Made by a program: the position numbers and the translations under genes
The notes under the pieces: model-generated
The model's database searches: none
What the model was told of the DNA's origin: nothing
What the model saw: the letters and a program-made list of their open reading frames with translations, nothing else
Source: GCA-2862585 sp036340235
Lineage (GTDB): Bacteria; Bacteroidota; Bacteroidia; Flavobacteriales; UBA7312
Direction of reading: 5' to 3'
NCBI GenBank assembly: GCA_036340235.1
Contig: JAYYZE010000024.1
Coordinates: forward strand, 1-9,479
DNA: 9,479 nucleotides
Shown here: positions 1-5,717 of the stretch, one piece after another
How the letters are laid out: each line of letters begins with the position of its first letter
How positions within the stretch are numbered: the first letter of the stretch is position 1

Positions 1-13
1 TCTCAAAATGAGA
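1..13 (-). terminator. Possible weak terminator hairpin after tRNA-Ala
   Basis: A perfect 5-bp inverted repeat (TCTCA, 3-nt loop, TGAGA) lies 13 nt past the 3' end of the tRNA on the minus strand. It is cut off by the window edge, so any following T-run cannot be seen. The stem is short and AT-rich, and the call rests mainly on its position. Confidence 0.25.
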
Positions 14-25
14 TGGATTCCGCTT

Positions 26-102
26 TGGTGGAGAAGAGCGGACTCGAACCGCCGACCTCTTGACTGCCAGTCAAGCGCTCTAGCCAACTGAGCTACATCC
101 CC
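26..102 (-). tRNA. tRNA-Ala (anticodon GGC)
   Basis: Reverse-complementing gives a 77-nt cloverleaf that includes an encoded CCA end (26-28). The D arm has a GCTC/GAGC stem, the anticodon stem is CTTGA/TCAAG with loop CTGGCAG (anticodon GGC, reads GCC/GCU), and the T loop is TTCGAGT. The acceptor pairs G1-C72, G2-C71, G3-U70, G4-C69, A5-U68 and G7-C66. G3:U70 is the classic alanine identity element, which confirms the anticodon reading. Position 6-67 is a U:U mismatch in the acceptor stem. The gene is transcribed leftward, away from the ridA-ileS cluster. Confidence 0.96.
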
Positions 103-112
103 AACACGCTTG

Positions 113-120
113 CAAAATTA
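113..120 (-). promoter_or_regulatory. Candidate -7 promoter element for tRNA-Ala
   Basis: On the minus strand this reads TAATTTTG, a full match to the Bacteroidota -7 consensus TAnnTTTG. It ends 10 nt before the mature tRNA 5' end, so transcription would begin a few nucleotides before the tRNA. No clear TTG-type -33 element sits at the expected distance upstream, so only the -7 box is supported. Confidence 0.55.
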
Positions 121-156
121 TCATTTTTTTGTGTCTTTAACAGCTATTATCATAAA

Positions 157-177
157 ATTGCTAATCTCACTAGCAAT
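157..177. repeat. 7-bp perfect dyad inside the ridA-ileS promoter
   Basis: ATTGCTA (157-163) and TAGCAAT (171-177) are perfect inverted repeats separated by 7 nt. The left arm contains the candidate -33 TTG, and the right arm ends 3 nt before the -7 box. The dyad lies upstream of the expected transcription start on both sides, so it would act as DNA, for example as an operator for a dimeric regulator, and not as an RNA hairpin in either transcript. The regulatory role is inference. Confidence 0.45.
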
Positions 178-188
178 AACTATTTTTG
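158..188 (+). promoter_or_regulatory. Bacteroidota-type promoter for ridA-ileS-dksA-lspA
   Basis: TTG at 158-160 (-33 type), a 20-nt spacer, then TATTTTTG at 181-188, a full match to TAnnTTTG. This spacing is within the range described for Bacteroidota promoters. Transcription would start near 192-194, leaving a leader of about 13-15 nt before ATG 207. It is the only good promoter seen ahead of the four closely packed genes. Confidence 0.6.
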
Positions 189-206
189 CCAACTAAATTT
201 GACAGT

Positions 207-623
207 ATGCATACAAAAAAGTTAGAATCTAAAAAAGCGCCGGAGCCGGTTGGTCTATACCCTCACGCTCGCCAACACGGAAACCTGTTGTTTCTATCAG
301 GTGTTGGTCCTAGAGAGCGTGGAACTAAAGATATACCTGGGGTAGAGTTAGACGAAAACGGAAACATAGTGTCATACGATATTGAAAAACAATGTCGGTC
401 TGTATTCAACAACGTCAAAACTATCGTAGAGGAAGCCGGTTCTTCGTGGGAAAAAGTCATTGATGTGACCGTCTTTTTGACCAATATGAAAGACGACTTC
501 AAAACCTACAACAAAGTGTATGCCGAATATTTTGCCGATAATCAACCTTGTAGAACAACGGTCGAAATTAACTGCCTACCTACCCCAATTGCCATAGAGC
601 TAAAAGTCATTGCCACTATATAA
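207..623 (+). CDS. RidA/YjgF/UK114-family enamine deaminase (2-aminomuconate deaminase-like subgroup)
   Basis: A 138-residue RidA-family protein. Classical family members hydrolyse reactive enamines or imines released by PLP enzymes such as threonine dehydratase. A related branch deaminates 2-aminomuconate in kynurenine breakdown. The expected motifs are present: GNLLFLSG (residues 25-32), the central DVTVFLTNM segment, RTTVEI with the substrate-binding Arg at 116, and IELKVIA with Glu131. The Arg-Glu spacing of 15 equals R105/E120 of E. coli RidA. An N-terminal YPHAR segment and a longer loop around residues 34-56 resemble the 2-aminomuconate deaminase branch, so the exact substrate is uncertain. 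I chose ATG 207 because the upstream in-frame TTG at 186 lies inside the -7 promoter box and would precede the mRNA start. The stop abuts the ileS start with no gap, implying co-transcription and probably coupled translation. Confidence 0.88.
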   Translation: MHTKKLESKKAPEPVGLYPHARQHGNLLFLSGVGPRERGTKDIPGVELDENGNIVSYDIEKQCRSVFNNVKTIVEEAGSSWEKVIDVTVFLTNMKDDFKTYNKVYAEYFADNQPCRTTVEINCLPTPIAIELKVIATI

Positions 624-3600
624 ATGAAGAAATATCCCGAATATAATTTTCTAGACTTAAGTAAAATAAATAAAGAAGTCTTAACAAATTGGAAAGAAAA
701 ATCTATTTTCAAAAAAAGCATTAAATCTAGAGAAGGTAAACCTAACTATACCTTTTATGAAGGCCCACCATCAGCAAATGGGATGCCTGGAATTCACCAT
801 GTTATTGGGCGTACCATCAAAGATATTTTTTGCCGATTCAAAACACTACAAGGGTTTAAGGTTCAACGAAAAGCGGGCTGGGATACTCATGGTCTCCCCG
901 TTGAATTAAGTGTAGAAAAAGAACTAGGAATTACCAAAGAAGATATTGGAAAACGTATTTCTATTGCCGAGTACAATCAAAAATGTCGGGAAAATGTCAT
1001 GAAATACAAAAACGTGTGGGAAGACCTAACCGATAAAATGGGTTATTGGATAGATATGAACGACCCATACGTTACCTATGACAATAAATACATCGAAAGT
1101 GTCTGGTGGTTACTCAGTGAAATGAGCAAAAAAGACATGCTCTACAAAGGGCATACTATTCAGCCCTATTCACCTAAGGCGGGCACAGGGCTAAGCTCTC
1201 ACGAACTTAATCAGCCAGGGTGCTACAAAAACGTTAAAGACCAATCTGCCGTTGCTCAATTCAAACTAGCAGAAAACAACGACAGTACGTCTTTATTTCA
1301 AAATAATCATGCAGACATATTTTTTCTAGCATGGACAACCACTCCTTGGACACTTCCGTCGAATACCGCTTTGGCCGTTGGAAAAAATATTGATTATTTG
1401 CTTGTTAATACATTTAACACCTACACGCATCTGCCAATAAGTGTGTTAGTTGCGAAAGCCCTTTTTTCAAAATATTTTTCTGAAAAAAACCAAGATCTTC
1501 AATTGTCTGACTACCAAGCAGGCGACAAACGTATTCCATACGAAGTAGTTCAAGAATTAAAAGGCACAGACTTAGAGGGGCTTCGATATGAGCAACTACT
1601 CGCCTACACACAACCAGTAGATGGGGATTGTTTTAAAGTACTTGTTGGTGATTTTGTAACTACTGAAGATGGAACAGGAATAGTGCATTTAGCACCAAGC
1701 TTTGGTTCTGACGATAATCTGGTCGCCAAGCAAAACGGTATTGGCTCACTTACTTTGGTCGATGCACAAGGTCGCTTTGTCAAAGAGGTCAGCGATTTTG
1801 CTGGCATGTATGTCAAAAACGAATATTACGAAGACGGAAAAACACCGGACAAATCCGCCGACGTACAAATCATTATCAAACTCAAAGAAGAGAATAAGTG
1901 CTTTAAAGCAGAAAAATACGAACATTCCTATCCACATTGCTGGCGAACCGACAAACCTGTTTTGTACTATCCACTAGAAAGTTGGTTTGTAAAAACGACC
2001 GCCGCTAAAGACCGAATGGTAGCACTCAACAAATCTATACACTGGAAGCCAAAATCGACTGGCGAAGGACGCTTTGGTAATTGGCTTGAGAACCTGGTCG
2101 ATTGGAACTTATCGCGATCACGCTTTTGGGGTATTCCCTTGCCTATTTGGGTATCTGAAAATGGGCAAGAGCAAATATGTATTGGCTCAGTAACGCAACT
2201 GAAACAAGAAATAGAAAAAGCAATAGAAGCTGGCGTAATGACACAAAACCCACTCTCGGACTTTGAAGCCGGAAATATGTCCAAAGCCAATTACAACACC
2301 TTTGATTTGCATCGCCCATTTGTAGACGAAATTATCTTGGTTACTTCTTCCGGTCAACCCATGTACCGAGAAAAGGACCTTATAGATGTTTGGTTTGACT
2401 CAGGATCCATGCCATACGCTCAGCTTCATTACCCATTTGAAAACAAAGAGCAATTTGAAAGTGATTTTCCAGCTGACTTTATTGCTGAAGGTGTCGATCA
2501 AACGCGCGGATGGTTTTTTACCCTACATGCCATTGCCTCCATTTTATTTGATAGCGTAGCCTTTAAGAATGTAGTGTCTAATGGTCTTGTTTTAGATAAA
2601 GAGGGTAATAAAATGTCAAAACGGTTAGGCAATGCTGTCGACCCTTTTACAACCCTAGAAGAGTATGGGGCAGATACTACTCGATGGTACATGATTAGCA
2701 ATGCCCAACCATGGGACAATTTAAAGTTTAACAAAGATGGGCTAGCTGAGGTCAAGCGTAAATTCTTTGGTACTCTTTACAACACCTACTCCTTTTTTGC
2801 CCTATACGCCAATATAGATGGATTTACATACAAAGAATCAGAAATTTCCAATAAAAATCGTCCAGAAATAGATCAATGGATACTTTCAGAACTAAACACC
2901 TTAAAAAAACAAGTTCAATCGTCTTTTGAGGATTATGAACCTACCAAAGCGGCCCGTTTAATTCATTCCTTTGTGAATGATAATCTTAGTAATTGGTATG
3001 TACGATTATGCAGAAGACGCTTTTGGAAAGGCGACTATGGCAATGACAAAATATCGGCCTATCAAACCCTTTACACTTGCCTTGAGACAGTAGCTATACT
3101 TAGTTCTCCAATCGCTCCGTTTTTTATGGATAGACTCTACTGTGACCTAAATGTGGTGACGCAACGCAACACCAATGAGTCTGTACACTTAGCACTATTC
3201 CCCAAAGTAGTTGAGGAGTTGATTAATAAAGAGTTAGAAGATAAAATGAGAATTGCACAAGGAATCACTTCTCTTACCTTTTCACTGAGAAAGAAAGAAA
3301 ACCTAAGGGTTCGACAGCCACTAAGAAAAATTATGGTGCCAGTACTGGATGAAAAAACCAAACAACAAATAGAGGCCATAAAACCATTAGTACTAGCAGA
3401 GGTAAACGTTAAAGCATTAGAATTTATGACTGCCGATTCGGATATTATGGTGAAAAAAATAAAACCGAACTTCAAAACACTTGGTCCTAAATTTGGTCCT
3501 CAAATGAAGCTCATTGCTCAAGCCATTGCTCAATTTACATCTGAAGATATTGATAGTATTGAAAATAATGGTAGTTACTACATAATAATAAACGATCAGA

Positions 3601-3977
3601 AAATACAAATAGACCTACAAGATGTAGAAATAAGTACCGAAGACATTACTGGTTGGGCAGTCACTTCTTTGAATGGATTAACAGTAGCTTTAGATATCAG
3701 TTTAGATCAACAATTAATCAACGAAGGACTTGCTAGAGAACTAGTTAACAGAATTCAAAATAGCCGAAAAGATAGTGGCTTTGAAGTGACTGACAGAATA
3801 CAAATCTCGGTAACTGCCAACAACATTCTAAAACAGGCAATAAAAGAGAATTTAGATTATATTTGTTCAGAAACACTAGCAGATAAGCTACAAATTGTAG
3901 AAAAAGAAATGAAGAAAGAACAGCTTGTCGAACTAGTTGACGGTATTCAAACAAGTATAGAAATACAAAAAAAATAA
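624..3977 (+). CDS. ileS: Isoleucyl-tRNA synthetase (type 2 / eukaryote-like IleRS)
   Basis: A cytoplasmic class I synthetase that charges tRNA-Ile, 1117 residues and apparently full length. In order: YEGPPSANG (45-53), the signature region in which HxGH is replaced by GIHH (56-59), GWDTHGLPVE (85-94), the editing (CP1) domain with WTTTPWTLPSN (237-247) and GTGIVHLAP followed by the editing aspartates (350-364), then SRSRFWG, DVWFDSGS, the catalytic-domain loop KMSKR (663-667), and a helical anticodon-binding region. The C-terminal end carries the GLARELVNRIQ segment seen in type 2 enzymes and lacks the CxxC zinc pairs of the E. coli type, which supports type 2 assignment. The start directly follows the ridA stop, and the DksA-like gene begins 4 nt after its stop. 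No T-box or leader structure is visible. The Gly/His swap in the signature motif is the unusual part. From memory it is common in Bacteroidota and linked to strong mupirocin resistance. Confidence 0.97.
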   Translation: MKKYPEYNFLDLSKINKEVLTNWKEKSIFKKSIKSREGKPNYTFYEGPPSANGMPGIHHVIGRTIKDIFCRFKTLQGFKVQRKAGWDTHGLPVELSVEKELGITKEDIGKRISIAEYNQKCRENVMKYKNVWEDLTDKMGYWIDMNDPYVTYDNKYIESVWWLLSEMSKKDMLYKGHTIQPYSPKAGTGLSSHELNQPGCYKNVKDQSAVAQFKLAENNDSTSLFQNNHADIFFLAWTTTPWTLPSNTALAVGKNIDYLLVNTFNTYTHLPISVLVAKALFSKYFSEKNQDLQLSDYQAGDKRIPYEVVQELKGTDLEGLRYEQLLAYTQPVDGDCFKVLVGDFVTTEDGTGIVHLAPSFGSDDNLVAKQNGIGSLTLVDAQGRFVKEVSDFAGMYVKNEYYEDGKTPDKSADVQIIIKLKEENKCFKAEKYEHSYPHCWRTDKPVLYYPLESWFVKTTAAKDRMVALNKSIHWKPKSTGEGRFGNWLENLVDWNLSRSRFWGIPLPIWVSENGQEQICIGSVTQLKQEIEKAIEAGVMTQNPLSDFEAGNMSKANYNTFDLHRPFVDEIILVTSSGQPMYREKDLIDVWFDSGSMPYAQLHYPFENKEQFESDFPADFIAEGVDQTRGWFFTLHAIASILFDSVAFKNVVSNGLVLDKEGNKMSKRLGNAVDPFTTLEEYGADTTRWYMISNAQPWDNLKFNKDGLAEVKRKFFGTLYNTYSFFALYANIDGFTYKESEISNKNRPEIDQWILSELNTLKKQVQSSFEDYEPTKAARLIHSFVNDNLSNWYVRLCRRRFWKGDYGNDKISAYQTLYTCLETVAILSSPIAPFFMDRLYCDLNVVTQRNTNESVHLALFPKVVEELINKELEDKMRIAQGITSLTFSLRKKENLRVRQPLRKIMVPVLDEKTKQQIEAIKPLVLAEVNVKALEFMTADSDIMVKKIKPNFKTLGPKFGPQMKLIAQAIAQFTSEDIDSIENNGSYYIIINDQKIQIDLQDVEISTEDITGWAVTSLNGLTVALDISLDQQLINEGLARELVNRIQNSRKDSGFEVTDRIQISVTANNILKQAIKENLDYICSETLADKLQIVEKEMKKEQLVELVDGIQTSIEIQKK

Positions 3978-3981
3978 ATCG

Positions 3982-4356
3982 ATGACAGAAAAAACACGAT
4001 ATACCGACTCTGAATTAGAGGAATTTCGTCAAATCATAGAAGAGAAAATACTAAAAGCAGAAAACGACTTAGTGCTTATTAAAAGCGCATATACTAATGA
4101 TTCCAACAATGGAACAGACGATACCTCACCCACATTCAAAGGGTTTGAGGAGGGTTCCGAAACCCTTTCAAAAGAAGAAAATGCCCAACTTGCCTTGAGA
4201 CAAGAAAAGTTTTTATTTAACCTAAAAAATGCGCTCAAACGAATTGATAACAAAACGTATGGCATTTGTCGAGTAACAGGAAAGCTAATACAGAAAGAAC
4301 GCCTAAAATTAGTCCCACACGCCACCCTAAGTATAGAAGCCAAGCGTGCCCAATAA
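3982..4356 (+). CDS. DksA/TraR-family transcriptional regulator lacking the zinc-binding cysteines
   Basis: A 124-residue protein of the DksA family, which enters the secondary channel of RNA polymerase and modulates initiation, often together with ppGpp. Residues 8-90 are helical and charged, and fit the coiled-coil. Two adjacent Asp (46-47) sit near the presumed tip, where E. coli DksA has functional Asp residues. The C-terminal segment YGICRVTGKL...VPHATLSIEAK aligns without gaps to the E. coli C4 zinc finger. Only the first Cys (C96) remains, and the other three positions are Thr99, Ser117 and Ala120, so classical zinc binding is not expected. From memory, such Cys-poor forms are normal in Bacteroidota. 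It sits 4 nt after ileS and 6 nt before lspA, so it is very likely in the same transcript. The family call is firm. Whether it acts as a true DksA is not shown by sequence. Confidence 0.9.
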   Translation: MTEKTRYTDSELEEFRQIIEEKILKAENDLVLIKSAYTNDSNNGTDDTSPTFKGFEEGSETLSKEENAQLALRQEKFLFNLKNALKRIDNKTYGICRVTGKLIQKERLKLVPHATLSIEAKRAQ

Positions 4357-4362
4357 AGTTTG

Positions 4363-4947
4363 ATGTTAAGAAAGCCTATTCTTTTAATAATTCTTGTGTT
4401 ATTTTTAGACCAATGTCTAAAAATTTGGATTAAGACCAATATGATGTTGGGGCAAGAACACCATATTTTTGACTGGTTTATCATCCATTTTACAGAAAAT
4501 AAAGGAATGGCCTTTGGGATGGAATTTGGGGGTGAAATCGGCAAGTATTTTCTGAGTATTTTTCGTTTAGTAGCCATTGGCTTTATTGCTTTATATCTAA
4601 AAAAACTAGCTACTCAAAACGTAAATAAGGGCATATTGTATAGCGTCGCATTAATCCTTGCTGGCGCCATAGGAAATATGATTGACAGTGCGTTTTATGG
4701 ACTTATTTTTTCCGAAAGTTACGGCCAGCTAGCCACTGTATTTCAAGGGGGGTATGCCGGTCTCTTGCAAGGCAAGGTGGTCGACATGTTTTATTTTCCG
4801 CTCATAAACAGCCACTTTCCAGATTGGGTGCCACTAATCGGAGGCAATCATTTTATTTTCTTTAGACCTGTCTTTAACATCGCAGATACCTCAATTAGTG
4901 TGGGAGTGATTAATATTTTACTATTTCACCGTTCCTTTTTTAAGTAA
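4363..4947 (+). CDS. lspA: Lipoprotein signal peptidase (signal peptidase II)
   Basis: An inner-membrane aspartyl protease that cleaves signal peptides from diacylglyceryl-modified prolipoproteins. The 194 residues show about four hydrophobic segments (roughly 4-22, 62-80, 90-108 and 166-188). Family motifs are NKGMAFG (46-52), AGAIGNMID (100-108), KVVD with catalytic Asp141, and FNIAD with catalytic Asp175. Between GNMID and VVD there are about 24 more residues than in the E. coli type, a loop I associate with Bacteroidota LspA. An in-frame TTG (4360-4362) directly precedes ATG 4363. I chose the ATG as the stronger start, and the difference is one residue. The gene follows the DksA-like gene by 6 nt. 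Its last 22 bp overlap the end of the convergent sulfotransferase-like gene. The lipoprotein-type gene at 9244 is a potential substrate. Confidence 0.95.
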   Translation: MLRKPILLIILVLFLDQCLKIWIKTNMMLGQEHHIFDWFIIHFTENKGMAFGMEFGGEIGKYFLSIFRLVAIGFIALYLKKLATQNVNKGILYSVALILAGAIGNMIDSAFYGLIFSESYGQLATVFQGGYAGLLQGKVVDMFYFPLINSHFPDWVPLIGGNHFIFFRPVFNIADTSISVGVINILLFHRSFFK

Positions 4948-5717
4948 GGCTGTTGGTGCTGCTGTAACAACTCCTTATATACTTTCTGAGCATTGGTATC
5001 TCTATGGCTATCATATTTCCAGAATAGTTTACGAACTTGGCGCATTATTCGATAAGCTAAGCGATAGCCCAAAGGCACTTTCGTCTTTTTCCATTGTTTG
5101 GGAAAAGCCATTTGATGTTCCTTTAAGTACGGACCAAAAATGGCTAGTCCCACAGCATTATTTTCTGCAGTATAATAGCTTAAGTAAGACGCCTTCTCTG
5201 TAGTTTTATTGACAACAGGCAGTGGCCGCTTTGGTTCAATACCGCAGTGTTTTAGTGCCGTTTGAAAATCGTCTTGCAGATGGTCAAAACGAAGAATAAA
5301 ATCACAAAAAGGTTTGGTAATACTAAACCAATTATCAAATGGAAATTGATAGTATTTTTTTAAAAAGGTGGTATAGTCAGCCCCACTCTCTCTGAAGTAT
5401 TGGGCTAATTTATAATCCCTGAGTTTAAGATGTCCTCCATTTTTTCTCAATAATTTTTCGTTGCTAAAATTGCCGCTAACATCTTTAATCATTTTTGTAT
5501 AATAGCTAACCGAAATATCAAGTGGGCTTCTAACACATGCCAATACTTTGAAAGTCTGTTCTTCTTTGGTCGCTACTTTTAGAAAATCTTGGTATAAAGA
5601 GTGTTTGGAAAGTATGGGCTTTCCTTCATAGTTTTCACATAGTTCTTTGGAAATAGCAGTTGAAGCCGCCAATGGCAAACCTACAAAAACGTATTTATGT
5701 TTGTGGCTAATAATCAT
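4926..5717 (-). CDS. Sulfotransferase-like protein with atypical P-loop
   Basis: A 263-residue protein resembling PAPS-dependent sulfotransferases of the carbohydrate type (Sulfotransfer_2-like). The N-terminal beta strand and loop FVGLPLAASTAIS (residues 11-23) sit where the 5'-phosphosulfate loop (FVGxPKxAST) belongs. VRSPLDISVSYY (62-73) gives the Arg-x7-Ser pattern (R63, S71) of the 3'-phosphate site. RFDHLQDDF (143-151) and VVNKTTEKASYLSYYT (168-183) match the later family segments. The loop Lys/Arg that normally contacts PAPS is Leu16, so activity as a standard sulfotransferase is uncertain. There is no signal peptide or membrane segment, so it is probably cytoplasmic. Its ATG overlaps the asd TGA (ATGA), which implies translational coupling. 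The 3' end overlaps lspA by 22 bp tail to tail. The substrate cannot be deduced. Confidence 0.72.
   Translation of the reverse strand: MIISHKHKYVFVGLPLAASTAISKELCENYEGKPILSKHSLYQDFLKVATKEEQTFKVLACVRSPLDISVSYYTKMIKDVSGNFSNEKLLRKNGGHLKLRDYKLAQYFRESGADYTTFLKKYYQFPFDNWFSITKPFCDFILRFDHLQDDFQTALKHCGIEPKRPLPVVNKTTEKASYLSYYTAENNAVGLAIFGPYLKEHQMAFPKQWKKTKVPLGYRLAYRIMRQVRKLFWKYDSHRDTNAQKVYKELLQQHQQPYLKKER

Noticed and set aside
103..206. T-box or other aminoacid-sensing leader before ileS
   Set aside because: The predicted ridA-ileS leader is only about 13-15 nt, so no room exists for a T-box, and the dyad lies upstream of the expected transcription start.
3137..3475. 112-codon minus-strand open frame inside ileS
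   Set aside because: Antisense to conserved ileS sequence, with no motif and no regulatory signal of its own.
4360..4362. TTG start for lspA, one codon before ATG
   Set aside because: ATG immediately follows and is the stronger start. The extra residue has no family support.
4029..4577. 182-codon minus-strand open frame opposite the DksA-like gene and lspA
   Set aside because: It lies antisense to two well-supported conserved genes, its composition is low-quality (Ser/Phe/Lys rich), and it has no promoter or motif. It is a shadow frame.
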